Positions 31,598 through 38,791 of a stretch of DNA of 57,801 nucleotides are shown piece by piece. A program made the position numbers and the translations under genes. The stretch lies in the IMG/VR virus record IMGVR_UViG_3300028146_000012, positions 1-57,801 of that record, one strand, 5' to 3'. This stretch comes from a virus. The notes under the pieces are model-generated. The model ran no database searches and was not told the origin of the DNA. It saw nothing but the letters and a program-made list of their open reading frames with translations. Every line of letters starts with the position of its first letter. Within the stretch, counting starts at the first letter, position 1.

Positions 31598-32748
31598 AAA
31601 ACAAGGATGCGATAAGCCAAGCGATTATTAATTTATTCAATTCTGAGCGGTTCTATGCGGAACTCATATGTCAAATGCGTAGGGTTGTGTCGAGCCACAT
31701 ACCTAGGGCCGGCGTTTGTATTCGCGATCAAATCGAACTCCATATCAATCCAGAGTTCTTTGAAAATCTGCCAATAAAAAAGAGAGTCGCTGTGCTGAAG
31801 CATGAATGCGAGCATATCTTGCGGGACCACATAGGCCGCGCAAAAGAGCTTGCTCCTGAGATCTATGACGGCAAAAATAAGGCTTTAGAAGACAATATAT
31901 TGAGCAGCATGAAGCATAAAACATTGAATGTTTCAATGGATCTCGCGATCAATGGGATTATGCAAGATCTTCCAGAAGACGGAGTTTTCCCTAAGCAATT
32001 CGATCTTGAGAGCGGCCAGACAATGGAATGGTATCTCGCTAAGCTTAAAGACGATCCTAAAGCCAAAGAACTCATGGAATTCGATGGACATGAATTATGG
32101 AGTGAGTCGGAAGGCGACAAAGAGATTATTAAAGAGAAGATTAGACAAGCCGCTAATAAAGCTGCCAGGATTGCGCGAAGCGCAGGTAAGATGACCGCAG
32201 ACCAAGAACTCCTAGTATCTGAATTAAACAAAGCAACGGTGAATTGGCGCCAGCAATTGAAACGATTCGCGGCACGCACCATAGAGACCGCAATAGATAC
32301 AAGTAAAAAGAAAAGGAATCGTCGGTATGGTATTATGTTTCCTGGCACAGTAAAGACTGAAACCCTCCACATAGGCGTTGCTATAGATACCTCGGGCAGC
32401 GTATCGGACGAATCATTGAAGCAGTTCATGAGTGAAATTGGTAACATAGCAAAGTATGCCAAGGTTACAGTAATCGAAGCAGATACCGAGATTAAGAATA
32501 GCTATATATATGATCCTAAAAAGAAATACAAGGTTGCAGGTCGCGGCGGCACTGCTTATAAGCCTGCATTTGACTTCTTTAATGATAAAAAGAATACAGT
32601 AGATTCTGTTATTTACTTCGGCGACGGAGATTGTTACGATACAGAGAGATTAGTTAAGCCTAAATATCCTGTATTATGGGCTTTAGTAGGAAATCAGCCG
32701 CCTCCAACGACGTTTGGTAATGTCATTAGAATAGAGGTAAAAGAATAA
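31588..32748 (+). CDS. VWA-domain protein with HExxH metallopeptidase-like domain (DUF2201 type)
   Basis: 386 residues. The N-terminal domain holds HECEH (72-76), the HExxH zinc motif of the DUF2201 putative metallopeptidase domain. A long helical middle follows. The C-terminal VWA-like domain has the MIDAS motif DTSGS (Asp267, Ser269, Ser271) after IGVAI. This is the normal partner of a MoxR ATPase, encoded 335 bases upstream. Whether the HExxH is catalytic in this family is unknown. GAGGCGG precedes the ATG. Confidence 0.88.
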   Translation: MELKNKDAISQAIINLFNSERFYAELICQMRRVVSSHIPRAGVCIRDQIELHINPEFFENLPIKKRVAVLKHECEHILRDHIGRAKELAPEIYDGKNKALEDNILSSMKHKTLNVSMDLAINGIMQDLPEDGVFPKQFDLESGQTMEWYLAKLKDDPKAKELMEFDGHELWSESEGDKEIIKEKIRQAANKAARIARSAGKMTADQELLVSELNKATVNWRQQLKRFAARTIETAIDTSKKKRNRRYGIMFPGTVKTETLHIGVAIDTSGSVSDESLKQFMSEIGNIAKYAKVTVIEADTEIKNSYIYDPKKKYKVAGRGGTAYKPAFDFFNDKKNTVDSVIYFGDGDCYDTERLVKPKYPVLWALVGNQPPPTTFGNVIRIEVKE

Positions 32749-33311
32749 TGATTGTAGGACAAAGATTTGGTAATTTAGTAGTCATAGAAAAGTTAACTTC
32801 ATTAGAAACTTATAGATCTTGGGTTATGTGCCTGTGTGATTGTGGCAACAAGCATAAAGTTATAATCAGTAATTTGAAAGGAGGCAGCGTAAAATCTTGC
32901 GGCTGTTTTCGCAAAGAAAAAACAGATAAAATGGCTAAAGGCAACAAATGGAAACAAATTCCTAAAGGCGAATCAGGTTTTAAAGCTATTTATAGAACTT
33001 ATATCAGAAATGCTAAAAATAGAAACCTTGACTTTGAGCTAGCTCCTGATGAATTTAAGGTTTTGATAACTAAAAACTGTCATTATTGCAATAGACCTCC
33101 ATCCAACACTTCTCGTAAAGATCACAATGAATGGTCTGTTTTCATGTACAACGGATTAGACAGAGTAGACCAAACTAAAGGATATACTAAAGATAATGTT
33201 CTGCCTTGCTGCAAAAGAGATAACTATATACGCAATACATTTCTAACAGTGGAAGAAACAGAAGTTGCAGTAAAAGCGATAGAAGAATTTAGAGCTAAAA
33301 AATGCGACTAG
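32748..33311 (+). CDS. HNH homing endonuclease with AP2-like N-terminal part
   Basis: 187 residues, start overlapping the VWA stop (TAATG). N terminus GQRFGNLVVIEKL with CLCDCGN and SCGC, a zinc-binding, DNA-binding unit common in phage HNH proteins. C-terminal catalytic part: CHYCNRPP, NGLDRVDQTKGYT and NVLPCCKRDNYIRN. A free-standing mobile gene between the VWA and subtilase genes. Confidence 0.85.
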   Translation: MIVGQRFGNLVVIEKLTSLETYRSWVMCLCDCGNKHKVIISNLKGGSVKSCGCFRKEKTDKMAKGNKWKQIPKGESGFKAIYRTYIRNAKNRNLDFELAPDEFKVLITKNCHYCNRPPSNTSRKDHNEWSVFMYNGLDRVDQTKGYTKDNVLPCCKRDNYIRNTFLTVEETEVAVKAIEEFRAKKCD

Positions 33312-33922
33312 TAATCCTTATCTTACTGATATCGAGTATCTCCTCTGCGCAACTCCGAGTCGCAGTTATAGACTCAGGAACAGACATGGAATTAGTTGAT
33401 GCGCCATTCTGCGAGATTCCTTTACCAGACGCCAGTAACATAAAGCACGGGACTTCAATAGTAGATTTAATTGCAAAAAATGCAGGAGATGCTGATTATT
33501 GTATTTATTCATTTCGTATTGCTGAGCCTAGATTTAATCTCAAGAAATATTTAAATACATTGAAATATTTAACTAAAATACATGTCGATGTTTTAAATCT
33601 AAGTATAGAAGGAACGATATACAGTAAAACCGAGGCAATCCTCATAAAACAACTATTAAATCAAGGAGTTACGATTATTGCTGCTGCAGGAAATGATGGA
33701 ATTAAACTCACTAAACATAACTGCAAAATCTATCCTGCATGTATTGACCCTAGAATAGTCGTAGTAGGAAGCTATAATAAATTCAGTAATACAGGAGACA
33801 GGATTGACATTAAAACTAATAGAGATCATGGATGCGTAGGCGGGATTTGTCTTACGGGCACAAGTCAAGCCACTGCGGTAGAAACAGGTAGATTCATAGA
33901 GTTCTTGGATAAACATGAATAA
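33302..33922 (+). CDS. Secreted compact subtilisin-like serine protease
   Basis: 206 residues. Signal peptide (about 1-16, LVILILLISSISSA). The catalytic triad is visible: Asp24 in AVIDSGTD, His49 in KHGTSI and Ser188 in TGTSQATA, with the oxyanion Asn131 in AAAGNDG. This is a complete but very short subtilase (typical S8 domains are 250-300 residues) with no propeptide. Exported, so it should act in the periplasm or outside. Rare in phages. Neighbours are a mobile HNH gene and a tag-family gene. Confidence 0.85.
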   Translation: MRLVILILLISSISSAQLRVAVIDSGTDMELVDAPFCEIPLPDASNIKHGTSIVDLIAKNAGDADYCIYSFRIAEPRFNLKKYLNTLKYLTKIHVDVLNLSIEGTIYSKTEAILIKQLLNQGVTIIAAAGNDGIKLTKHNCKIYPACIDPRIVVVGSYNKFSNTGDRIDIKTNRDHGCVGGICLTGTSQATAVETGRFIEFLDKHE

Positions 33923-34157
33923 ATTCAAAGTTGGCGATATTTTAAAAGTAGTTGTGGAGGGCACATACGACGCACTCGCATATAATCAAATTCATGTAGT
34001 ACTTAAAACGCAAGGTATGAATTGCTTTACTCAAATACAACATAAAAGTTTACACAGCAATGATTTAGGCTGGGTAGAGGGATGGTTTGAGAAAATTGGA
34101 GAAGTTGACACGGAATTAGAAAGAATCATTTATGGTATTAAGGAAAATGAAAAGTAA
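33915..34157 (+). CDS. Small SH3-like protein with LERIIYG tail
   Basis: 80 residues: KFKVGDILKVV start, a mixed middle with two cysteine-free strands and the ending TELERIIYGIKENEK. Overlaps the subtilase gene by eight bases and converges with the minus-strand gene at 34138. Member of the C-terminal tag family, closest in layout to the gene at 1869. Function unknown. Confidence 0.78.
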   Translation: MNKFKVGDILKVVVEGTYDALAYNQIHVVLKTQGMNCFTQIQHKSLHSNDLGWVEGWFEKIGEVDTELERIIYGIKENEK

Positions 34158-34383
34158 TTACTATTTTTCTGTCGATTAAAGTCTGACCTATATAAACTCC
34201 GCTACCGATATAGTACTTCACAGTGTCTGGAACAGGCTTTTGAATGTCTTTCAAGATCTTATCGATGCCTTCATTAGCTCCCGTGTATTTAAGGTAAGCG
34301 TCCATTGATTTCTGTGTCGATGCGCCTTTACTCGCAGCTCCTGCACAGACTAATAGCATAAATAATGCGACATTAGTCTCCAA
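34138..34383 (-). CDS. Small exported protein
   Basis: 81 residues from a TTG (complement 34381-34383). Residues 5-17 are a hydrophobic signal (ALFMLLVCAGAAS) with an Ala-rich cleavage region. The mature part has a helical stretch and a beta C terminus (YYIGSGVYIGQTL then VITFHFP). An ATG 24 bases further in would still keep a short signal. Its end overlaps the tail codons of the plus-strand gene at 33915. No family recognised. Confidence 0.65.
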   Translation of the reverse strand: METNVALFMLLVCAGAASKGASTQKSMDAYLKYTGANEGIDKILKDIQKPVPDTVKYYIGSGVYIGQTLIDRKIVITFHFP

Positions 34384-34585
34384 TAATCACCATATTCGGA
34401 TAATCCAGACTATTAACAGGTCTATCGGAATCATCAAAAACAATGAGAATATCCGGCATTCCGCGACCAAAATATTCAATCTTGATGATCTCGCCAGTTC
34501 TATGGCTATCCCTATCGTAAACATGAATACCAGGATAGAGGTGATTAGGATCGACAGAATTAAGTCTCTTATTGTTCTCATACAT
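34373..34585 (-). CDS. Hypothetical small protein
   Basis: 70 residues on the minus strand, ending inside the start of the exported-protein gene (11-base overlap). A KOW/SH3-like order of strands (GIHVYDRD, TGEIIKIEYFG, DILIVFDD). A perfect TATAAT lies three bases before the ATG, which is too close for a normal leader. The overlapping hydrophobic frame is less likely because this frame has balanced soluble composition. Function unknown. Confidence 0.6.
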   Translation of the reverse strand: MYENNKRLNSVDPNHLYPGIHVYDRDSHRTGEIIKIEYFGRGMPDILIVFDDSDRPVNSLDYPNMVIIGD

Positions 34586-34603
34586 CTCATTATAATACCA
34601 TAT

Positions 34604-34632
34604 TTGAAAATAAATGTAAATAATGCTAAAGT
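34604..34632 (+). promoter_or_regulatory. Sigma70-like promoter for the alanine-repeat pair
   Basis: TTGAAA, a 17-base spacer and TAAAGT in the divergent gap. The start of RNA would be near 34639, followed by an AGGAGG site and the ATG at 34671. On the other strand TATAAT (complement of 34589-34594) faces the minus-strand genes. Confidence 0.55.
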
Positions 34633-34670
34633 ATTTCTAAGAATGCCCGATATAAATGCAGGAGGCATTA

Positions 34671-35261
34671 ATGGCTAAAAAAATAGACTATTACAAAAAA
34701 ATAGAAGAATTGATATATAAAACGCCAAAGCCTATATATGTTGCTTTTGCAATTCATTGTGCAAGAGATGTCCTAGTCACCATCAAAGACGAGAAACTCT
34801 ATAGCGACTGCTATAACGCCCTTGCTGTCGTAGAAGCCTTCAACCAAGGCCTAACCACACAAGTCGAAGTCGAAGCAGCCTACGCAGCCATCAACGCAGC
34901 CTACAGCGCAGCCTCCAGCGCAGCCTCCAGCGCAGCCAACAGCGCAGCCTACAGCGCAGCCATCAACGCAGCCTACGCAGCCATCAACGCAGCCTACAGC
35001 GCAGCCTCCAGCGCAGCCAACAGCGCAGCCTACAGCGCAGCCTCCAGCACAGCCAACGCAGCCTACAGCGCAGCCTACAGCGCAGCCTCCAGCGCAGCCA
35101 ACAGCGCAGCCCACGCAGCCAACAGCGCAGCCTATGCAGCTTGCGTAGCCTCCAACGCAGCCAACGATGATAAGATAAAGCAATACTATGGTGTTTTATG
35201 CGGAATGCTAAGGAATTTAACGAAACTCGAACGAATTATATTTAATGTGGAGGAATTATGA
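34671..35261 (+). CDS. Alanine-repeat protein with LERIIF tail (copy 2)
   Basis: 196 residues from the ATG at 34671 (AGGAGG upstream; a start 15 bases earlier is possible but has no site). Residues 1-70 form a helical head (YYKKIEELIYKTPKP, then FAIHCARDVL). About 97 residues of (A/S/N/Y)-Ala repeats follow (SAASSAANSAAY type). The C-terminal module is DDKIKQYYGVLCGMLRNL and then TKLERIIFNVEEL. Head and tail are nearly the same as in the gene at 35618, so the two arose by a recent duplication. The Cys in LCGML is conserved in all three copies. Confidence 0.85.
   Translation: MAKKIDYYKKIEELIYKTPKPIYVAFAIHCARDVLVTIKDEKLYSDCYNALAVVEAFNQGLTTQVEVEAAYAAINAAYSAASSAASSAANSAAYSAAINAAYAAINAAYSAASSAANSAAYSAASSTANAAYSAAYSAASSAANSAAHAANSAAYAACVASNAANDDKIKQYYGVLCGMLRNLTKLERIIFNVEEL
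34874..35163 (+). repeat. Long GCAGCC-based repeat array (alanine repeats)
   Basis: About 290 bases of GCAGCC units separated by six-base variable codons (AACAGC, TACAGC, TCCAGC, ATCAAC). Because units are six bases the opposite strand is also open (Cys/Gly-rich), but that frame is only a shadow. Larger-scale repeats (for example of AACAGCGCAGCCTACAGC) indicate past slippage or unequal exchange. Confidence 0.85.
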
Positions 35262-35455
35262 AAGCAAAAGCAATAAAATTATATCCAGATGAGAATGGAG
35301 TGTACAGAATGCAACACTTCTATCGCGATAACGTACAAGCAATGTTCGACCATATGCATAACATGATTAATACGTATGGCAAAGAGCAAGTCGCATATAT
35401 TATCCGCGATTTAATTGCGGCGGGGGTATTCAATGACGACAATCAAGAAAATTGA
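35258..35455 (+). CDS. Hypothetical small protein
   Basis: 65 residues between the two alanine-repeat genes; GGAGG precedes the ATG within the previous gene's tail codons. Helical with MQHFYRDNVQAMFDHM and VAYIIRDLIAAG. No family recognised. Confidence 0.68.
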   Translation: MKAKAIKLYPDENGVYRMQHFYRDNVQAMFDHMHNMINTYGKEQVAYIIRDLIAAGVFNDDNQEN

Positions 35456-35618
35456 AACTTCTAGGTATGTGATATTACTGGAAGAAACCGAAGATAATAG
35501 ATATGTAGTTCGCTATAAGCGGTCAACTATGGAGAACTACTCATATCTTAGCTTCCAAGACTTTAAGTTTGCAAGCCAAGTCTTCGATAACTCATTGATT
35601 GACTTAGAGGGGCATTAA
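35433..35618 (+). CDS. Hypothetical small protein
   Basis: 61 residues from the ATG at 35433, with GGGGG upstream. A small beta-type protein (KKIETSRYVILLEETEDN, then VVRYKRST). Overlaps the previous gene by 23 bases and the next by one base. Function unknown. Confidence 0.66.
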   Translation: MTTIKKIETSRYVILLEETEDNRYVVRYKRSTMENYSYLSFQDFKFASQVFDNSLIDLEGH

Positions 35619-36085
35619 TGGCTAAAACTATAAACTATTACAAAAAAATAGAAGAGTTGATATCTAAAACTCCAAGGCCTATATACATTGCTTTTGCAAT
35701 CCATTGTGCAAGAGATGTCCTAACCAACATCAAAGATGAGAAGATCTATAGCGAATGCTATAATGCATTAGCTATTACAGAAGCCTTCAACCAAGGCCTA
35801 GCCACACAAGCCGAAGTCGAAGCCGCTTACAGCGCAGCCTACAGCGCAGCCAACGCAGCCCACGCAGCCAACGCAGCCTACAGCGCAGCCTACAGCGCAG
35901 CCAACGCAGCCCGCAGCGCAGCCTACAGCGCATACTACGCAGCCCACAGCGCAGCCCACGCAGCCAACGCAGCCTACAGTACAGCTTACGATGATAAGAT
36001 AAAGCAATACTATGGTGTTTTATGCGGAATGCTAAGGAATTTAACGAAACTCGAACGAATCATCTTTAATGTGGAGGGATTATGA
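35618..36085 (+). CDS. Alanine-repeat protein with LERIIF tail (copy 3)
   Basis: 155 residues, TAATG overlap with the previous gene and AGAGGGG upstream. The head (YYKKIEELISKTPRP, FAIHCARDVL, ALAITEAFNQG) and tail (DDKIKQYYGVLCGMLRNL then TKLERIIFNVEGL) match copy 2. The repeat is shorter (about 57 residues). The duplicated unit seems to include the genes between, or those were inserted later. Member of the C-terminal tag family. Confidence 0.85.
   Translation: MAKTINYYKKIEELISKTPRPIYIAFAIHCARDVLTNIKDEKIYSECYNALAITEAFNQGLATQAEVEAAYSAAYSAANAAHAANAAYSAAYSAANAARSAAYSAYYAAHSAAHAANAAYSTAYDDKIKQYYGVLCGMLRNLTKLERIIFNVEGL
35821..35987 (+). repeat. GCAGCC-based repeat array (alanine repeats)
   Basis: About 167 bases of the same six-base pattern as at 34874, in frame with the gene at 35618. 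Confidence 0.82.
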
Positions 36086-36165
36086 AGATTACCTACGATC
36101 AAAAAGTCTACTTTATTGCAATAATTGCATGTTTTATTGCTGTAGGGTTGATGTGGCTGAAGTAA
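36082..36165 (+). CDS. Single-span membrane micropeptide
   Basis: 27 residues: a short polar start and one hydrophobic helix (YFIAIIACFIAVGLMW) ending in LK. GGAGGG precedes the ATG, which overlaps the previous stop. Translated before the tag-family gene at 36153, whose start lies in its last codons. Confidence 0.55.
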   Translation: MKITYDQKVYFIAIIACFIAVGLMWLK

Positions 36166-36368
36166 AAGTAGGCCAATTATATAGATTTGGTCCTAGATAC
36201 TATGTAATAGTAGAAACAAAGCCTCATATAAGATTTCGCTATTTAGATGAAGATTTTGTTCGCCCTTTAGATGGAGGAAGCGCCTACATTGAATTAATAC
36301 TTAGAGATACCCTTATTTCAGATAATCCTACCTTATTAGAAAAAATCATATACAGCATACCTATCTAG
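36153..36368 (+). CDS. Small SH3-like protein with LEKIIYS tail
   Basis: 71 residues from a GTG at 36153 with AGGG upstream; the frame extends further but reads through the micropeptide. EVKVGQLYRF start, strands YYVIVETKPHIRFRYL, and the ending TLLEKIIYSIPI. Last gene of the accessory island, just before the late-promoter copy B and an inverted repeat. Member of the C-terminal tag family. Confidence 0.75.
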   Translation: MAEVKVGQLYRFGPRYYVIVETKPHIRFRYLDEDFVRPLDGGSAYIELILRDTLISDNPTLLEKIIYSIPI

Positions 36369-36372
36369 CATA

Positions 36373-36387
36373 TTATCGCATAGATAG
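36373..36387 (+). promoter_or_regulatory. Late promoter motif, copy B
   Basis: TTATCGCATAGATAG, matching copies A and C except for one base. It lies in an 8 bp inverted repeat (CCTATCTA 36360-36367 with TAGATAGG 36381-36388). The gene it serves starts at 36494, after a long structured leader. Confidence 0.62.
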
Positions 36388-36493
36388 GACTTGAGATTAC
36401 CTCTAGCCCTTCCCTAGATGCCAGCCACAGCTATAGGTGAGATCGCGGCTATTAGCCTCTACGATCATAGCGTGGCTAAAAAGAGGTATTTTC
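36388..36493 (+). promoter_or_regulatory. Structured leader hiding the ribosome site
   Basis: About 106 bases between the late motif and the ATG at 36494. TACCTCT (36398-36404) is the exact complement of AGAGGTA (36482-36488), which contains the ribosome site. AGCC (36405-36408) then pairs with GGCT (36474-36477). The closed form would block translation. It could be a translational switch or a structure opened by a protein. No known riboswitch class is recognised. Confidence 0.5.
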
Positions 36494-37231
36494 ATGGCAA
36501 ATCGTAATTGGTCCAATGGCGGTCGTCTTTGGATTCCCCACACTTCTCCAGTACTTATAGACTGTAACTTCGTAGTAGACTCTACGAACGGCAACGGCCT
36601 AGGCATCAGAAGCCTTAAAGGTCCGATGGTGCAGAACGTATTTATGCATACTACGTCGACCCCCGGTGCAGGCAACTCTAACCCATCAAGCCCTAACGTA
36701 GTTGTGACGAATCCAAATCCAGCATCCGGTACGATTATAGTGCAGTTCCAGGATAACTATAACCGGAGCTTTTCAGGCTGTAATGCAATCGTAAGCCCTA
36801 TCGGTAGCTCTACAAAGGTTGATAACTCAGCACTTACAATTGGCGTAGCTTATACGATTATCGTGCCTGGCAACTCAACGCTTGCTCAAATGCAATCTAT
36901 TGGACTTCCAATCGGTTTGTCTAACACAGTAGGCACTACATTCATAGCCACTGCAGTAGGTATCTCTGGTGAAGCCAATACATCGACTACACGAGTAGCT
37001 CCAGCAGCAGACGCAGGCTCTGGTATATTCTCTATTGAGACGGTGGGTGATCCAAATCAGTCTTTGTCTCCGAATCCTTCAGCAAATCAAGGTTTTGGCG
37101 GACAGATCATCCTTCAATGCCGTAAAGATAGCTCAAGCGATGCACCAACAGTAGCTGCGCCAGCAGATGGCAGTGTAATCAGCCTGTGTTTTTACTTATC
37201 GAATTCTTCGGTACAGGTTGCAGGGGAATAA
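36494..37231 (+). CDS. Virion protein (decoration or fibre type)
   Basis: 245 residues from the ATG at 36494. Starts NRNWSNGGRLWIPH, continues with SPVLIDCNFVVDST and Ser/Thr/Gly/Val-rich strands, and ends LCFYLSNSS. I recognise this general type as a common structural protein of podoviruses, probably an outer head or head-fibre protein. It is the first gene of the second late block. The codon usage resembles the capsid genes. Confidence 0.72.
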   Translation: MANRNWSNGGRLWIPHTSPVLIDCNFVVDSTNGNGLGIRSLKGPMVQNVFMHTTSTPGAGNSNPSSPNVVVTNPNPASGTIIVQFQDNYNRSFSGCNAIVSPIGSSTKVDNSALTIGVAYTIIVPGNSTLAQMQSIGLPIGLSNTVGTTFIATAVGISGEANTSTTRVAPAADAGSGIFSIETVGDPNQSLSPNPSANQGFGGQIILQCRKDSSSDAPTVAAPADGSVISLCFYLSNSSVQVAGE

Positions 37232-37254
37232 GCTCCTAAAATCAAGGAGTTAGT

Positions 37255-37710
37255 ATGGCTAGACCAGCCAAAACAATCTGCGAAAAGCACAATATGTCGC
37301 GCGTATTTTATCCAAGAATACGCGATGGTATATTGGGTCGTGAGTCTTATTGCAAACAATGTGATAAAGAACGTCGACCTAAATATAAACACAAACAATC
37401 ACAATACCGCCAAAAATGGCGCAATGAATCTGGCGGTAAAGAAACAGAAAAAAACGCATTTTTACTTCGAACATACGGCATTACTTTAAACGAATTCAAT
37501 ATTATGCGTCGAGATCAAAATTATAAATGCGCTATTTGTACGCGGCATGAATCTGAATTTAAAACAGGACTTCATGTAGATCATATACACGGCACTAAAA
37601 TAGTTCGAGGTTTACTGTGTGGAGATTGCAATAAAGCGTGCGGCTTATTGCAAGAAAATCCAGAAATAGCATTAAAAGCAGCTAGTTACATAGTTATGAA
37701 GGGCAATTAA
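37255..37710 (+). CDS. Endonuclease VII-like HNH homing endonuclease, free-standing
   Basis: 151 residues with AAGGAG upstream. N-terminal zinc-ribbon half (C and CKQC), then a basic region, then CAICTRH, the catalytic VDHIHGT and VRGLLCGDC. Same type as the intron 2 enzyme. It sits between two virion genes as a mobile insertion. Confidence 0.86.
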   Translation: MARPAKTICEKHNMSRVFYPRIRDGILGRESYCKQCDKERRPKYKHKQSQYRQKWRNESGGKETEKNAFLLRTYGITLNEFNIMRRDQNYKCAICTRHESEFKTGLHVDHIHGTKIVRGLLCGDCNKACGLLQENPEIALKAASYIVMKGN

Positions 37711-37711
37711 T

Positions 37712-38782
37712 ATGGCTGGAGCGCCAGGAATCCCACAAGGATTTATAGCCCAAACTGCCAACATGGTAAATCTCATTTCGTGGGATTTATCTGCTGGTGC
37801 GACTAGCTACCTCGTACAGCGCAGCCTTGATAATGTAACATATACGCCATTAGTGACTATATCAGGCAGTCCTCTAGCTACAAGCTACCTAGACACAGCA
37901 GTGACATCAGGCATCCAATACTGGTATATTGTGGCCGCGTCGAGCACAGGGGGGACGAGTTCTTATACCAATCCGCAAACAGTTACTCCAGCGCCAACAG
38001 GTGAATGGAGTTTAGGCGCATTGCGGCAAGCAGCACAGCAACGCGCAGACAGAGTGAATAGCCAATTCGTTACTACGCAGGAATGGAATAGTTACATAAA
38101 ACAGGCTATGTTTGAGCTATATGACTTACTCGTGACGTGCTATGAGGACTACTTCCTAGCAACACCCCTACAGTTCACAGCCGATGGGGTTACATTCCAA
38201 TATCCACTGCCTAATGGAGTTAACTCGTATTTCAATGGTATTACACTTCAACCAGGTTATATCGCACCGCCATTCTATAAAATCATGGGAGTAGATCTTG
38301 CGCTTAATAATGCTAATAATAGCTATGTTACTATTAATAAATTTAATTTTATTGATCGTAACAGGTTTGTTTACCCCAACACTGCTTCCACTATCTATGG
38401 TGTGTTTAATCTTCAATATAGGGTACTTGGCAACGTCCTGGAGTTTATACCTACACCATCGGGCGGACAAGGCATCCGAGTCTGGTATATCCCAAGAATG
38501 ACTGAGCTTTTAACCGACACTGATACCACGGACTTCGGTATTTCAGGCTGGCAAGAATATGTCATCGTACGTGCAGCTAAATACGCTTTAGACAAGGAAG
38601 AATCAGACACTACGATATTGACTCAAGAGATTGCATTCCTTAAACAGCGTATAGAAGAGACCGCCAGTAATAGAGATGCAGGACAGCCTGATAGGATTTC
38701 TGATACCCGCTCAGGCAACGGCGGTAATTGGGGCAGCGGCGGCTATGGTAGTGGTTTTAATGGCGGCACGGCGGGTTTTTGA
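37712..38782 (+). CDS. Head-tail adaptor with an N-terminal fibronectin type III domain
   Basis: 356 residues. Residues about 3-95 read as an Fn3 domain (NLISWDLSAGATSYLVQR, then ITY-type strands and YWYIVAAS). The rest matches podoviral adaptor proteins that bind the portal (LRQAAQQRADRV, EWNSYIKQAMFELYDLL, then YPLPNG and LEFIPTP). The C terminus is Gly-rich (GGNWGSGGYGSG). The Fn3 domain would lie on the outside of the neck. Confidence 0.78.
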   Translation: MAGAPGIPQGFIAQTANMVNLISWDLSAGATSYLVQRSLDNVTYTPLVTISGSPLATSYLDTAVTSGIQYWYIVAASSTGGTSSYTNPQTVTPAPTGEWSLGALRQAAQQRADRVNSQFVTTQEWNSYIKQAMFELYDLLVTCYEDYFLATPLQFTADGVTFQYPLPNGVNSYFNGITLQPGYIAPPFYKIMGVDLALNNANNSYVTINKFNFIDRNRFVYPNTASTIYGVFNLQYRVLGNVLEFIPTPSGGQGIRVWYIPRMTELLTDTDTTDFGISGWQEYVIVRAAKYALDKEESDTTILTQEIAFLKQRIEETASNRDAGQPDRISDTRSGNGGNWGSGGYGSGFNGGTAGF

Positions 38783-38791
38783 TGGTGTCAA

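Noticed and set aside
34387-34668. Hydrophobic minus-strand frame overlapping the gene at 34373-34585
   Set aside because: Ile/Leu-rich over its length with no ribosome site. The overlapping frame has balanced composition and couples to the next gene. A leaderless start at 34581 cannot be fully excluded because of the TATAAT before it.
34874-35163. Possible CRISPR-like array
   Set aside because: Units are six to twelve bases, in frame with a protein, without spacers of constant length and without cas genes.
34851-35183. Minus-strand Cys/Gly-rich frame opposite the alanine repeats (also at 35798-36007 and 29362-29805)
   Set aside because: The open frame follows from the six-base GCAGCC repeat read backwards. 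No ribosome site or independent sequence signal supports it.
34671-36085. Alanine repeats as type I antifreeze-like proteins
   Set aside because: The repeat period is irregular and lacks the 11-residue Thr spacing, and the head and tail modules point to an intracellular phage role.
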